The notes under the pieces: generated by a model
The model's input: the letters and a program-made list of their open reading frames with translations, nothing else
What the model was told of the DNA's origin: nothing
Databases searched by the model: none
In this document: positions 45,622 to 55,980 of the stretch, one piece after another
Position numbering within the stretch: the first letter of the stretch is position 1
Layout of the letters: the number at the start of each line of letters is the position of its first letter
NCBI RefSeq assembly: GCF_003148745.1
Contig: NZ_QGGU01000014.1
Span: 16,735 to 80,734 of the forward strand
Source: Pleionea mediterranea
GTDB lineage: Bacteria > Pseudomonadota > Gammaproteobacteria > Enterobacterales > Kangiellaceae
Reading direction: 5' to 3'
Length of the DNA: 64,000 nucleotides
Program-made: the position numbers and the translations under genes

Positions 45622-47373
45622 TTACTTCACTTTGCTGGCAGGTTTGTAAGTGTAATAGGACTCGATGGTTTCGCGGGTGATCACGCCATAGATTTTTTCC
45701 GTCATGGGCGCGGTTGTCCGAAACACATAGGCGGCATCGGTTTTGTCTCGTTCAAGACTGTCGAGGACTTCTTCCAGAGTTGCCTGCAGGTAAACCGAAG
45801 AAATATTTTGTCGATCGGCGGGTATTTTTAGCAGATCGATGTCTTCCGGCATCGGCTCTTCGCTGGATTCCTGTTCAACCATGTAACGCGCCAGATCGTT
45901 TGCCGACATTAATGAAATAGGGACGTTATCTTCCCGGATCAATATCCAACGTGGGTTGTTTTCGAGAATCTGAGCGGCATCAAGCAGACGAATATGCCGG
46001 TCGTGAACCGCAATGGAGCGATCCATGGCGCCGGCCACGCCCACCCGGCGTAGAAACTGGGTCAAAGGGTTAAATTTGAACGTCATGCCTTTGGCGTTCA
46101 TCAAACTCTGGAACATGGAAGGCTGCTTGAATACCTGTGTGACCATTAAATTAGCCACAACCACCGAAAACATACCCGGTAAAATAATGCCCGGATTAGC
46201 GGTTAACTCCAGTAACGCCATCAGTGCTGCTAGTGGCGCGTTGAGCACGGCACTCATCATGGTGGCCATGCCCACCATGGCGTAAAACGGATACGACGAG
46301 GAGTATTCGGGAAAAAATTGGTGACCGACAAAGCCGATTATGGCACCGCTCATGGCGCCAATAAAAAAACTCGGACCAATGACACCACCGGGCATTGACA
46401 TGCCGGAACAGATAATGGTGGCGGCCAGCTTGCCCACCAGACACAGCACCAGCAGCATCAGGCCATAATCACCTTGCAGGGTGGCGTTAACGGAATCGTA
46501 GCCAATCCCCATAATTTGCGGGATCCCCAGCGCAATCAGCCCAACCGCAATACCGGACAGGGTACACTTTATCCAGACCGGCCATTCATAGGTTTTACGG
46601 GTTACCGCCGTGGTGCAATAGATGAACAGGGCCGCCAGACAACCAATGATGATCCCCATCAACAGAAAGTAGGGCATTTCCCACAAGGAGACCAGTTCCA
46701 GCGATGGCACATCGAACGCGACCGCGTTGCCAAATACAATGCGTGATAACACAGCGCCTGATACAGAGGCTAATATTACCGGTATAAAGCTCGCGATGGT
46801 GTACTCCATCATAATCACTTCCATGGCGAATATGACGCCCGCCAAAGGCGTGTTGAAGCTGGCGCTGATGGCCGCAGCAGAACCGCAACCTACCAGTACC
46901 CGAATACTATTGTTGGGCAGCTTAAGCCGCTGACCGAGCCAGCTGCCACTGGCCGCACCTAAGTGTATACCGGGGCCTTCTCGACCAACTGACATACCTG
47001 AGGCAAGGGTCAGTCCGCCGACAAAAAATTGCACCACGGCATTTTTCCACGGCAGATAACCTTGATGGAATACCATTCGTTCCAGTGTATGGCCAACGCC
47101 CACCGCCCGACGATGCTTGCTTAACTTTTGTAACAATAAGCCCACCACAAGACCGCCAACAATAGGCATAATGAGGTGGAAGTGCCAGCTAAGACCTTCA
47201 AAGTCACCTTTATCCGACTCCGGGTGCCATAGCACAAAGCCACTTTCGGTAAATAGACGAAATAAAATATTGGAGGCACCGGCTAATATGCCACTGGCCA
47301 GGCCAACAATAGCAAGCAGTAGTAGAGCGTCGAACCCACCGAGCCGAAGTCTTAGCGAATCAATCAGTGACAT
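45622..47373 (-). CDS. ClC-family chloride channel/exchanger with CBS domains
   Basis: This 583-residue ClC protein has the conserved gating motif GREGPGIHLGAASG, the next ion-path motif MPGGVIGPSFFIGA, about 17 membrane segments in all, and a C-terminal pair of CBS domains (from about residue 460). It transports chloride or a related anion. Whether it is channel or exchanger cannot be decided. Confidence 0.92.
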   Translation of the reverse strand: MSLIDSLRLRLGGFDALLLLAIVGLASGILAGASNILFRLFTESGFVLWHPESDKGDFEGLSWHFHLIMPIVGGLVVGLLLQKLSKHRRAVGVGHTLERMVFHQGYLPWKNAVVQFFVGGLTLASGMSVGREGPGIHLGAASGSWLGQRLKLPNNSIRVLVGCGSAAAISASFNTPLAGVIFAMEVIMMEYTIASFIPVILASVSGAVLSRIVFGNAVAFDVPSLELVSLWEMPYFLLMGIIIGCLAALFIYCTTAVTRKTYEWPVWIKCTLSGIAVGLIALGIPQIMGIGYDSVNATLQGDYGLMLLVLCLVGKLAATIICSGMSMPGGVIGPSFFIGAMSGAIIGFVGHQFFPEYSSSYPFYAMVGMATMMSAVLNAPLAALMALLELTANPGIILPGMFSVVVANLMVTQVFKQPSMFQSLMNAKGMTFKFNPLTQFLRRVGVAGAMDRSIAVHDRHIRLLDAAQILENNPRWILIREDNVPISLMSANDLARYMVEQESSEEPMPEDIDLLKIPADRQNISSVYLQATLEEVLDSLERDKTDAAYVFRTTAPMTEKIYGVITRETIESYYTYKPASKVK

Positions 47374-47579
47374 GAAGGCAATTAGCGACCTGTTTTATGG
47401 TTATTGTTAGTGCACCTGTGTTTAGTTTTACAAGTTTTTACTTGAGTAACACTTCTGTGTTTCATTATAGTAGGCAACGCTTTGATTTGTTGAGAGGAAT
47501 TCCTCTTTCTTTTCAATAAATACAAACTAAAGAATGCCAGATTTCCGATATTAATGCAGCGATAAATAATAGATATTAT

Positions 47580-48278
47580 ATGCCCAATGATTTAATAGTT
47601 ACCAAACGTCGTGGTCTTAGCTGGTACATCAGCTGGATCGTTTTGGTCATCATCTTACTGGTGATTGCCTTTTTCTGGGGTCGTTACGACAGTCGTGATG
47701 AACGACTGGCACTCATAGATGAACGTGACATTTTATTGCTGCAGGAGCAGGAGTATTTGCAGCAAATTGATTCGCTGGAACAAAAAACCATAATGCTGCA
47801 GAGTTCGGCTCAGGTGGATGCCAGCGCCAGCGAAGAAATTATGGAGACTATCGCCGCGCTACAGCAAACCATCGATTCTCTGGAAACCGAGCTGTCGTTT
47901 TATCGCGGTATTATGGCACCAGAAAAAGACATCAAGGGTCTGTATGTTTCAGACTTTAATTTGAAAAAGACCGCCGATGCCGATCGTTTTGCGTTTCAAT
48001 TGGCGTTAACCCAGGTTAAAAAGCACGATGTGTTTTTAAAAGGCAGTGTTAAGGTGGTCATATCCGGGGAACGGGAAGGTAACACGGCTCATTATAATAT
48101 TACCGATCTTGGTGATATTACGGCCAAGGATCTGGAGTTTACCTTTAAATACTTTCAGCATTTAAAGGGTGAACTTACCTTACCCAGTGGATTTAAACCG
48201 AAAAAGATCAATGTGACTGCAAAGTCTACCGGCCGTAATGGCCAGACGGTTACACGCGATTTTAACTGGTCGGTATAA
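47580..48278 (+). CDS. DUF6776-like inner membrane coiled-coil protein
   Basis: This 232-residue protein has a membrane helix at 14-30, a coiled coil (about 38-115) and a C-terminal beta domain (YHGIMAPE-type, here SFYRGIMAPEKDIKGLYV) ending in FNWSV. It resembles the conserved gammaproteobacterial family DUF6776, which often precedes a bactofilin gene as here. Function unknown. Confidence 0.75.
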   Translation: MPNDLIVTKRRGLSWYISWIVLVIILLVIAFFWGRYDSRDERLALIDERDILLLQEQEYLQQIDSLEQKTIMLQSSAQVDASASEEIMETIAALQQTIDSLETELSFYRGIMAPEKDIKGLYVSDFNLKKTADADRFAFQLALTQVKKHDVFLKGSVKVVISGEREGNTAHYNITDLGDITAKDLEFTFKYFQHLKGELTLPSGFKPKKINVTAKSTGRNGQTVTRDFNWSV

Positions 48279-48475
48279 CCGGTTATAACGATTTGAGTCT
48301 TAAGAATATGATCCATAAGAATTACATTCATAAGACTCTGGATTATATGAGTTTGATCAATGAACCGATATTGAAATAGACGCTTTTACAATGGCAATTT
48401 TGTGAAGCGATTGGTGATGCGGACTCGCGAATTAATGCTAAAGTTAAGCTAACTTAGTGATCATAAGGCAAGACA

Positions 48476-49033
48476 ATGTTTGGAAATGGTAAAAAGAATA
48501 AAGGTCGCGTACGCGCAAAAGCGGGTGCTGCCGATACTTTAATTACTCGGGACACTAAAATAACCGGCGATATTCAGTTTAAAGGTGTGCTCTATATTGA
48601 TGGTCATATTGTCGGAAATGTGAAAGCCGACGAACTGGAAATGTCGCTTTTGACCATTGGCAAACACGGCGTTATTGAAGGCCAGGTTGAAGTCCCTCAT
48701 GTGGTGATCCTGGGTAAAGTGAACGGTGATGTGCACGCGAGCGAGCATGTTGAGCTGGAAAGTTCGGCGCACATAGAAGGCGATGTCTATTACAAGTTGA
48801 TCGAAATGGCCATGGGTTCGGAAGTAAATGGCAAAATGGTTCATCGTGACGACAAACCCAAGCTGTTAAATCACCAGAAAGAAGCGGCAGCAGACAAGTC
48901 AGTGACGGATAAATCAGCTTCAGAGAGCAATCAACACGCTGCTAAATCCTCCATTAATGATAAAACGTCGGATCGCAATAGCGGTGATAAGAGCAGCGAT
49001 AAAGCGAGTGACAAAACCGCAACAGGCGTTTAA
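48476..49033 (+). CDS. Bactofilin
   Basis: This 185-residue bactofilin cytoskeletal protein has the central beta-helix core ITGDIQFKGVLYIDGHIVGN, then VKADELEMSLLTIGKHGVIEGQVE and VVILGKVNGDVHASEHVELE. The tail is low-complexity, rich in Ser, Asp and Lys (residues about 125-185). Bactofilins polymerise without nucleotide and shape cells or localise peptidoglycan enzymes. Confidence 0.95.
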   Translation: MFGNGKKNKGRVRAKAGAADTLITRDTKITGDIQFKGVLYIDGHIVGNVKADELEMSLLTIGKHGVIEGQVEVPHVVILGKVNGDVHASEHVELESSAHIEGDVYYKLIEMAMGSEVNGKMVHRDDKPKLLNHQKEAAADKSVTDKSASESNQHAAKSSINDKTSDRNSGDKSSDKASDKTATGV

Positions 49034-49307
49034 TGCCATATTCGGGCAGTGTTTTAGTGCTTTTATGGCCTGCACTGCTCAAGCTCTGATTTACCATTAA
49101 GCCCATATTATTTAAGCCTATATTATTTAAGAGCTATCCTCTCTTTACGTGTTTTTCTCTACAACAGAGTTCTCGATTATGTTCTCAATATAAGGTTTAA
49201 TTATTCTTATATCGGATATCGAATAACAGGCTTTTTTAGAAATGCTTGAACACGCCCCGCAATGGCTGAGATAATAGGCATTCATGCAGTAACGAGTATT
49301 TTTATTT

Positions 49308-49673
49308 ATGTCCGACGTTGAAACGATTTCAGAAGATTCTATTCCAGCCATGCTGGAAGTCACCGATGCCGCAAGCTGCAAGGTGAAAGAATTACTGGAA
49401 GATGAAGATAATCAGGCGCTTAACTTAAGAGTGTATGTTACCGGTGGCGGCTGTTCGGGTTTCCAGTACGGGTTTAAGTTTGATGATCAGTCTACGGCAG
49501 ATGATGCCCGTATTGAAAAAGGCGGCATGACATTGCTGGTGGATCCGCTTAGCGCTCAATATCTTGCAGGTTCGGTGGTGGATTACATCGACGGCCTCGA
49601 CGGTGCCCGTTTTGTGGTGAATAACCCAAATGCCACAGCAACCTGTGGTTGTGGGGCGTCTTTTTCTATCTAA
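49308..49673 (+). CDS. erpA: Iron-sulfur cluster insertion protein ErpA
   Basis: This 121-residue A-type carrier has the three cluster-binding cysteines C48 (TGGGCSGFQ), C112 and C114 (CGCG) and the YxxxF surroundings of ErpA. ErpA hands Fe-S clusters to IspG and other apoproteins. It stands alone downstream of bactofilin. Confidence 0.95.
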   Translation: MSDVETISEDSIPAMLEVTDAASCKVKELLEDEDNQALNLRVYVTGGGCSGFQYGFKFDDQSTADDARIEKGGMTLLVDPLSAQYLAGSVVDYIDGLDGARFVVNNPNATATCGCGASFSI

Positions 49674-49789
49674 TAGAAATGCTACTACCAAGGGCTAACG
49701 CCGGTTTGCTGAGTTGGCCCTGAACCAAGTTTATAGGAAAACTTTCTCCTTACTAGTAGCTATGCTTGTAGTGTGTGAGCACATACTTT

Positions 49790-49824
49790 TTCAAACTTCA
49801 AACTTCAAACTTCAAACTTCAAAC
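49790..49824. repeat. Heptanucleotide microsatellite (TTCAAAC)5
   Basis: Five exact copies of TTCAAAC run from 49790 to 49824, ending directly at the stop codon of anmK (minus strand). A slippage-prone array whose copy number can differ between strains without altering the protein. Confidence 0.9.
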
Positions 49825-49825
49825 T

Positions 49826-50947
49826 TCACGCCTGATACAGCGCACCCATAATAACCGGCCGGCTGGCACCGGTGATGCTGGTGTAATTTTGTGGTTGCCG
49901 CTCACAGCGCTGTTTGGCAAGCCAGGCAAAGGTTGCCGCTTCAATAAAATCACTGTCGACGCCCAAGGCGTTTAACGGTTGGATTTTTGTCTGGTTGGGC
50001 AGGTGTTGGGCAATTCGGGCCATCAAAAAGTCATTATGGTAACCACCACCACACACCAGCAGTTCATCACATTGAGCCGGTAATCGTTGGATGTGATCGG
50101 TGACCGTGCGTGCAGTCAGTTCCACCAAGGTTGCCTGGGTGTCTTCTGCTGCAATGGGATCGGCACCTTTTAGCTTTTGTTCCAGCCACTTGGCATCAAA
50201 GTATTCGCGGCCGGTGCTTTTGGGGGCGGACATTAAAAAGTAGGGATCGGCCATCATATGCTTTAGCAGCTCTTCGCTGACCGTGCCGGACTTGGCCCAT
50301 TCGCCCTGTTTGTCGTAGTTTTTTGCTAACTGTTGCTGGATCCAGTAGTCGCACAGGGCGTTGGCGGGACCCGTATCAAAGCCAATTACTTGCCCTTTGT
50401 GCTTTGGCAGCCAGCTAAGATTGGCAATGCCGCCTAAATTTAAAATGGCGCGGTTTTTATCGCTCTCGCCCAGCAGCCATTGATGGAACAGGGGGACCAA
50501 AGGTGCGCCCTGACCACCTGCAGCAATATCCATGCGGCGAAAATCGGAAACCGTGGTAACGCCTGTTTCAAAGGCAATTACATTGGCATCGCCGATTTGC
50601 AGGGTGAAGTGGTGACTGCCTTGTGGCCGGTGGCGCACGGTCTGTCCGTGGCTGCCAATGGCCGACACTTTGGATATGTCCACATTGGCTTTGGCGCATA
50701 AGGTTTTGGCGGCGTCAGCAAATAAGCTTCCAACCTGATGATCCAGATGGCCAAGCCGGTCAATTCGCTGCTCACCATGATCCGCGGCAGGCTGCGAAAT
50801 GGATAAAATTTCCTGGCGTACATCATCGGGGTAAGCAAAGGTTTCCGCAGCAAGGGTTACAACCGAATGCTCGGCCAGTTCAACCAGTATGGCATCAATG
50901 CCATCAGCGGATGTTCCCGAAATTAAGCCTAAATAATACTCTGACAT
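49826..50947 (-). CDS. anmK: Anhydro-N-acetylmuramic acid kinase
   Basis: This 373-residue kinase recycles 1,6-anhydroMurNAc from cell-wall turnover. The start YYLGLISGTSADGIDAILV, the SHGQTVRHRP motif and VIGFDTGPANALCDYWIQ are diagnostic. It begins one base after the end of an M23 peptidase gene. The pairing with a peptidoglycan hydrolase fits cell-wall recycling. Confidence 0.96.
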   Translation of the reverse strand: MSEYYLGLISGTSADGIDAILVELAEHSVVTLAAETFAYPDDVRQEILSISQPAADHGEQRIDRLGHLDHQVGSLFADAAKTLCAKANVDISKVSAIGSHGQTVRHRPQGSHHFTLQIGDANVIAFETGVTTVSDFRRMDIAAGGQGAPLVPLFHQWLLGESDKNRAILNLGGIANLSWLPKHKGQVIGFDTGPANALCDYWIQQQLAKNYDKQGEWAKSGTVSEELLKHMMADPYFLMSAPKSTGREYFDAKWLEQKLKGADPIAAEDTQATLVELTARTVTDHIQRLPAQCDELLVCGGGYHNDFLMARIAQHLPNQTKIQPLNALGVDSDFIEAATFAWLAKQRCERQPQNYTSITGASRPVIMGALYQA

Positions 50948-52399
50948 TTAGTGTGCACCTGATGACGCGGTAACCCGCTGATAAGCTTCAAGACTGGCCA
51001 GAATGGCTTTTGATTGTTGTTGAAAGCGCTCCGCTTCTTTTTTAGCGATGGGTTTCGCTTCTGGTAATTTAACCGTGCGAGGATTGCGATGAACGCCATT
51101 GACGACAAACTCATAATGCAGATGGGGCGCTTCAGCAAGCCCGGTACCGCCCACATAGCCAATGATCTGCCCCTGTTTTACCCGCTTGCCGTAGCTAACC
51201 GCACGACGGGACAAATGCAGATATTTGGTGACAATGCTGTTGCCGTGTTGAATAAACACATATTTACCATTGTACTTATTGTAGGTGGAGGCAATGACTT
51301 TACCGTCGCCTGCGGCATAAACCGGTGTGCCTGTGGGTGCCCGGTAGTCAATGCCCCGGTGCGCTTTCCAGCGTTTTAAAATAGGGTGAAAACGGCGTGG
51401 TTTAAAGTTAGAGCTGATGTACATAAAATTCAGTGGTGCCCGTAAAAAGGCTTTGCGCATGCTTTTGCCTTCTGGCGTAAAGTAGCTTTCGTTGCCATCG
51501 CTGTCGGTGTATCGAATGGCGCGGAAGACATCGCCCTGATTAATAAACTGCGCGGCAATTATGTCACCATTGCCAATAAAATCGCCGTCGAGGTATTTCT
51601 CTTCGTAGATTAATGAGAACTGATCGTTCTTGCGCACATCGAGCACAAAGTCGATGTCCCAGCCAAAAATATTCGCCAGCTTAACGATTAAGGTATCGCT
51701 GAGTCCAGCAGACTTCCCGGCATTGAATAGAGAATCCTTGATCACTCCGGCAGCAAAGTTTTGACGAATCTCTATTGGGCGCTCTTTTACCTTAACGTTA
51801 TATTTGCCCTCGGCGTCTTTTTTGATTTCCAGCGTTTTATTCACTTCCAGCGAATAATAAAGTCCGGTAAGCCCCTGTTCGCTGTCGGTTTCGAATATCA
51901 GTTTTTTTCCGGGCCGAATATTTCGAAGATATTGTTCGGCGGTGTCATCCTGAGTTACCTGAAACACATCCCGTGCGCTAAACCCTTGTTGCTGAAAAAT
52001 GCCTGACAGGGTATCGCCGGGTTTTATTTCCACTTCTTTTTGAGCACGGCCATCACTGATTTTTGGCAATGCGGTAAGGGGTTCGCTGACCGCTTCGTCA
52101 GGGTTCGTCGATTCCCAGCTTAAAGGCAGGTCGATACGACTGCTGGGATCTTGCGAAAGGCTGCTGTCGGAAAACGCCGGCGCCTGCTTTAAATCCGGTG
52201 GGGTCAGCTCAACGCTGCCTTCATCGACAGTTTTTATGGGATCGGTCGCGTCATCATCCGACGATAGAGCAAAGCTGAGTAAAATAACGCCCACAGCAAC
52301 CGCGGCTATCTCGCCCCAGCGAAGCTTTACATGGTGCGCCAGTGACTTGACGTAATCTTTACGTGCGTTGAGTTTAGATTTGTAATCCTGTCTTATCAT
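50948..52399 (-). CDS. M23 peptidoglycan endopeptidase (MepM-like)
   Basis: This protein of 483 residues has a cytoplasmic basic head, a membrane anchor, an OapA/LysM-like section (about 120-190, VEIKPGDTLSGIFQQQGFS) and an M23 domain with HRGIDYRAPTGTPVYAAGDG and HLHYEF giving the zinc ligands. The start is ATG 52399; a GTG at 52444 is possible but puts extra residues before the basic head. It should cleave peptide cross-links. Confidence 0.9.
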   Translation of the reverse strand: MIRQDYKSKLNARKDYVKSLAHHVKLRWGEIAAVAVGVILLSFALSSDDDATDPIKTVDEGSVELTPPDLKQAPAFSDSSLSQDPSSRIDLPLSWESTNPDEAVSEPLTALPKISDGRAQKEVEIKPGDTLSGIFQQQGFSARDVFQVTQDDTAEQYLRNIRPGKKLIFETDSEQGLTGLYYSLEVNKTLEIKKDAEGKYNVKVKERPIEIRQNFAAGVIKDSLFNAGKSAGLSDTLIVKLANIFGWDIDFVLDVRKNDQFSLIYEEKYLDGDFIGNGDIIAAQFINQGDVFRAIRYTDSDGNESYFTPEGKSMRKAFLRAPLNFMYISSNFKPRRFHPILKRWKAHRGIDYRAPTGTPVYAAGDGKVIASTYNKYNGKYVFIQHGNSIVTKYLHLSRRAVSYGKRVKQGQIIGYVGGTGLAEAPHLHYEFVVNGVHRNPRTVKLPEAKPIAKKEAERFQQQSKAILASLEAYQRVTASSGAH

Positions 52400-52656
52400 G
52401 ATTTTTCGAAATACAGCTGTTTTGGGAATACAACTTTGCGCCACTTCCCGTTAGAATACCCGCCTGTTAAAGCGCCGTTGTTGAAAAACAACAATGACTG
52501 GCGATTATTTTCAATGAATGAATTTTGGTGCCTATTGGCACTAGTTTAACCTAATTTGAAAGTCTGTGGGGAAATTGGACCCCGATAAAGGCTAAAGATT
52601 TCAATCATTTGCTGGTTGAAAAATAGACAATGGCAGTAAAAAGGCAGGAGAGAAAT

Positions 52657-53853
52657 ATGAGCGAACTTAATACCGCTCTGAGCGAAATTAAACGCGGCGC
52701 CGATGAAGTATTGGTTGAGCAGGAGCTGATCGAACGACTAAAGCTTGATCGACCTTTAAAAATCAAAGCCGGTTTCGATCCTACCGCGCCCGATTTGCAT
52801 CTTGGTCATACGGTGTTAATCAATAAAATGCGTCAGTTCCAACAGCTGGGGCACGAGGTGATTTTTCTGATTGGCGACTTCACCGGTATGATTGGCGATC
52901 CCACGGGAAAAAGTGCGACGCGCCCGCCATTGACGCAACAGCAAATCATCGGCAACGCCAAAACCTACAAAGAACAGATTTTTAAAATTCTTGATCCGGA
53001 AAAAACAATCGTTGCTTTTAACTCCGAATGGTGTGAAAAGCTCGGTGCAGCAGGAATGTTAAAACTGGCGTCTCATCAAACCGTTGCCCGAATGCTGGAG
53101 CGGGACGATTTTAAAAAACGTTACAGTAACAATCAGTCCATAGCGATCCACGAATTTATGTACCCGCTTGTACAGGGTTACGATTCCGTAGCTTTAGAAT
53201 GTGATGTCGAACTGGGTGGAACCGATCAAAAATTTAATTTGTTAATGGGACGAGAGCTGCAAAAAGATCACGGCCAGGCACCGCAAATTGTTATTACCAT
53301 GCCACTGCTCGAAGGGCTCGATGGCGTACAAAAAATGTCGAAGTCATTGGATAACTATATTGGGATTACAGAAGCGCCCGGTTCCATGTATCAAAAGCTG
53401 GTGTCGATCCCGGACAGTTTAATGTGGCGATATTTTGAGTTATTGTCGTTCCGACCTCTTACCGAAATCGATGAGTTGAGAAAACAGGTTGAACAAGGCG
53501 CAAATCCCCGTGATATTAAAATTGATCTGGCAAAAGAAATTGTTGCCCGTTTTCACGGCGATGAAGCCGCAGCAAACGCTCATAAAGGCGCGGGCAATAT
53601 TGTTAAAGAAGGCGAAATACCCGAAGATTGCCCAGAAGAAACATTGGAGCTGGAAGGTGCTGACGCCTTACCCATTGCTAGAGTTCTTAATCAGGCAAAC
53701 CTTGCCAACAATTCCGCACAAGCAAAAGACATGCTTAAAAATGGCCGCGTAAAAGTGGACTGGGAAGTTATTGAACCATCACTTATGTTAGCCGCTGGTG
53801 AATATGTTATTCAGGCGGGTAAAAAGAAAATTGCCAAGGTAACGATAAAGTAA
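52657..53853 (+). CDS. tyrS: Tyrosyl-tRNA synthetase
   Basis: This protein of 398 residues has DLHLGHTVL (the HIGH-equivalent), [33 protein letters not shown] and KMSKSLDN, then a C-terminal S4 domain ([18 protein letters not shown]). The start is ATG 52657 with AGGAGAG ahead; a frame from 52630 has no such site. The long form with the LERDDF segment corresponds to the TyrZ-type branch. Transcript ends at a terminator. Confidence 0.95.
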   Translation: MSELNTALSEIKRGADEVLVEQELIERLKLDRPLKIKAGFDPTAPDLHLGHTVLINKMRQFQQLGHEVIFLIGDFTGMIGDPTGKSATRPPLTQQQIIGNAKTYKEQIFKILDPEKTIVAFNSEWCEKLGAAGMLKLASHQTVARMLERDDFKKRYSNNQSIAIHEFMYPLVQGYDSVALECDVELGGTDQKFNLLMGRELQKDHGQAPQIVITMPLLEGLDGVQKMSKSLDNYIGITEAPGSMYQKLVSIPDSLMWRYFELLSFRPLTEIDELRKQVEQGANPRDIKIDLAKEIVARFHGDEAAANAHKGAGNIVKEGEIPEDCPEETLELEGADALPIARVLNQANLANNSAQAKDMLKNGRVKVDWEVIEPSLMLAAGEYVIQAGKKKIAKVTIK

Positions 53854-53857
53854 TTTG

Positions 53858-53885
53858 AAAAGCTGGATTTATTCCAGCTTTTTTT
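53858..53885 (+). terminator. tyrS terminator
   Basis: AAAAGCTGGA at 53858-53867 pairs with TCCAGCTTTT at 53873-53882 around a five-base loop and is followed by more T bases to 53885. Confidence 0.85.
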
Positions 53886-54025
53886 CTAGACGTACAAAGC
53901 GTAATATATTGGATTTGGTTTGGGGTTTAATCTGATATACAATATTACATATATAATTTAGCATATTAATTTAAATAGGATTTTATAGGAATAATAATAA
54001 GTTTAAAAAAAAACAAAAAATTCTA

Positions 54026-54961
54026 TTAAAGTGCTATCGAATATAGATAACCAGCCGTCATCGCCATTCCTAATACCACGGTTAAGAAAGCCGCGATCAT
54101 TTGCTTTTTAAATATCGATCTTAGCAAGATTACTTCCGTTAAACTTGCACCTGCACTACCAATAATTAATGCCATTACCGAGCCCATCGCCATACCTTTT
54201 TTAACCAAGCCAGCACTTAAAGGAATAATGGCAGATGCTCTTATGTAAAGAGGAATACCGATAACTGCTGCAATGGGGATCGCATACCACTTATTTTCAC
54301 CGGCATACTTAACGATTAACTCTGTAGGAACAAAGCCATAGATAATTGCACCAACTGATATGCCAACCAGTAAATACGGCAACGTTTGCTTAAAATCTTT
54401 CCAGGTGGAGTGCCAGATCTTAACCCAACGATTTGGTTTTCCTATTACGACAGGCGACTGTTTGGCTTTTGTGCTACACGACGAGCCGCAAGCTCTTTTT
54501 TCTTCTTCGAAAACTTCTGGTTTAACATACTTTTCAAAACCAAGCTTCTCTAACAGAACACCAGCACTAATTGACGCCGCCATTGCAATTACAAAGTAAA
54601 AAATGGCTAATTGAACACTAAAGGTAAACGCGAGAATGCCAATAATAATGGGGTTTAATAGCGGACTAGATAATAAAAATACAATTGTAGGACCAAAACC
54701 TGCTTGCGCTTTAAACAGCCCTTTTAAAAACGGTATTGTAGAACAAGAGCAAAAAGGGGTAATTACCCCTAAAGCAGCGGCAATAAAGTACCCTCGTCCA
54801 TTTTTAGAGGCTAAAAGTGCCTGTACTTTCTCTTTGCTAACGTATTCTTGTAATACACCAACGGCATAGCTGATAACTATGTATAGTATTGTTAACTCAA
54901 CAGCTAAGAACATAAACATGTTTAATGTTTCTTGAGCCATATTCATAAATTCTGTAGTCAT
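54026..54961 (-). CDS. PF03773-type permease (YraQ/ArsP-like)
   Basis: This membrane protein of 311 residues belongs to the permease family PF03773. It has the CSCSTIPF motif in the second helix region (near residue 70), repeated GAxxxPLLNP-like loops and about eight helices. A hydrophilic CGSSC segment (residues about 160) lies in the middle. Members move trivalent organoarsenicals (ArsP) or other soft metal species. It is divergent from an ArsR-family regulator. The start is ATG 54961 with GGAGG just upstream. Confidence 0.85.
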   Translation of the reverse strand: MTTEFMNMAQETLNMFMFLAVELTILYIVISYAVGVLQEYVSKEKVQALLASKNGRGYFIAAALGVITPFCSCSTIPFLKGLFKAQAGFGPTIVFLLSSPLLNPIIIGILAFTFSVQLAIFYFVIAMAASISAGVLLEKLGFEKYVKPEVFEEEKRACGSSCSTKAKQSPVVIGKPNRWVKIWHSTWKDFKQTLPYLLVGISVGAIIYGFVPTELIVKYAGENKWYAIPIAAVIGIPLYIRASAIIPLSAGLVKKGMAMGSVMALIIGSAGASLTEVILLRSIFKKQMIAAFLTVVLGMAMTAGYLYSIAL

Positions 54962-54990
54962 GATACCCTCCACTAATTTGATAGTACTAG

Positions 54991-55033
54991 TATATTCGAA
55001 TTGTAATTCAGATCAATAAATATTTCGAATATA
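54991..55033. promoter_or_regulatory. Candidate ArsR operator in the divergent promoter
   Basis: TATATTCGAA at 54991-55000 and TTCGAATATA at 55024-55033 are perfect inverted ten-base copies, each holding the TTCGAA palindrome. They lie between the divergent permease and ArsR genes, where SmtB/ArsR repressors bind such AT-rich dyads. Confidence 0.7.
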
Positions 55034-55116
55034 TTGGTAATTTGGAAGTTTTCTGGCTAAGACGAGTAAAAAAGTATATTTTACTGTTATGTCAAAAGAC
55101 CATTTCTGGAGTAGTA

Positions 55117-55419
55117 ATGGAACTAGAAACCGTAGCAAAAGTACTTAAAGAACTGGGGCACCCAGTGCGCCTGAAGGTATATAAAGAGATCACCAAAGCG
55201 GGTTATACAGGTATCCCTGTTGGGGACATTCAAGCAAAGGTAAATATACCTGCTTCAACATTAACGCACCACATTTCCGCTTTAGTTTCAGCTAAACTAG
55301 TTAAACAGCGGCGTGTAGGAAGGGTACTATTTTGCGCTATTGAATACGGTGCACTTGAGGCCGTTATAGAATACTTAACATCAGAATGCTGTATAAATGA
55401 GCAACCTACGGATCAATAG
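55117..55419 (+). CDS. ArsR-family transcriptional regulator
   Basis: This protein of 100 residues (from ATG 55117, with CTGGAG ahead) is an ArsR/SmtB winged helix: KVLKELGHPVRLKVYKEITK, then IPASTLTHHISALVSAKLVKQRRVGR for DNA binding. A CC pair lies close to the C-terminus (SECCIN), plus one cysteine in LFCAIEY, which might sense a soft metal such as arsenite. It probably represses the divergent permease. Confidence 0.88.
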   Translation: MELETVAKVLKELGHPVRLKVYKEITKAGYTGIPVGDIQAKVNIPASTLTHHISALVSAKLVKQRRVGRVLFCAIEYGALEAVIEYLTSECCINEQPTDQ

Positions 55420-55430
55420 GCGTGACTTAT

Positions 55431-55628
55431 TTAAAACAAAAGGGGGCAGGTTAATTGTTTAATACCAAGCAATCGATACATTTGATTAAGCACCTTTTTC
55501 ATCTCCCCCTTTGCCTCCAACTTCTTCATCTCACTTATTGCAGGACAGACACTACCAATACTCTTTAGTCCAAAATATTCCGCGATATTAGCTAACTTTT
55601 CATCCGCTAACCTTTGAGATAAATACAT
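55431..55628 (-). pseudogene. Remnant of a Y1/REP-associated transposase C-terminus
   Basis: The 65-codon frame reads LADEKLANIAEYFGLKSIGSVCPA and LNQMYRLLGIKQLT, matching the DnaA-like C-terminal tail attached to many IS200/REP-associated Y1 transposases. No catalytic HUH or Tyr part is present upstream, so it is a decayed fragment. This is the left border of the accessory region. Confidence 0.5.
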
Positions 55629-55708
55629 AGTCAGCTTCCTGAGTACATGGGGGGTTCAAGCCCTGACGGATCCCCACAAAATCAAGTCAAAGTAACTAAG
55701 GGGTCAGT

Positions 55709-55980
55709 CTGAACCTCCCCCAGTCTAACGGATACTTAAAATAAGCGACAATGTCGCGAAAGGAGTATCTAAAATGGTTACCAAAAGAAAGCCTTATAAG
55801 ACGTTACCAAAGAGTTTAAGCTAGAGGCCGTACGATTAATGAAAGAGTCGGATCGGCCTGCAAGAGAGATAGCTCTTGAACTAGGTGTTCGACGCAATCA
55901 GCTGTACAAATGGGCAGAGCAGCTGGAAGATAAGGGAGAAGCAGCCTTTAAAGGGAAAGGGCGTCCAAAGAAAATAGAGT
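55709..55980 (+). mobile_element. Decayed IS3-type element, left end and orfA remnant
   Basis: After TGAACCTCCCCCAGTCTAACG (about 55709) comes an orfA starting at 55774 (MVTKRKPYKT). It is frameshifted at about 55801, and the remainder reads VTKEFKLEAVRLMKESDRPA in frame with EIALELGVRRNQLYKWAEQL, the orfA helix-turn-helix of IS3 transposases. The element stops near 55978 (KGRPKK), and no orfB (DDE) is present. It cannot transpose. The frameshift and truncation were read by eye and are fairly clear. Confidence 0.7.
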
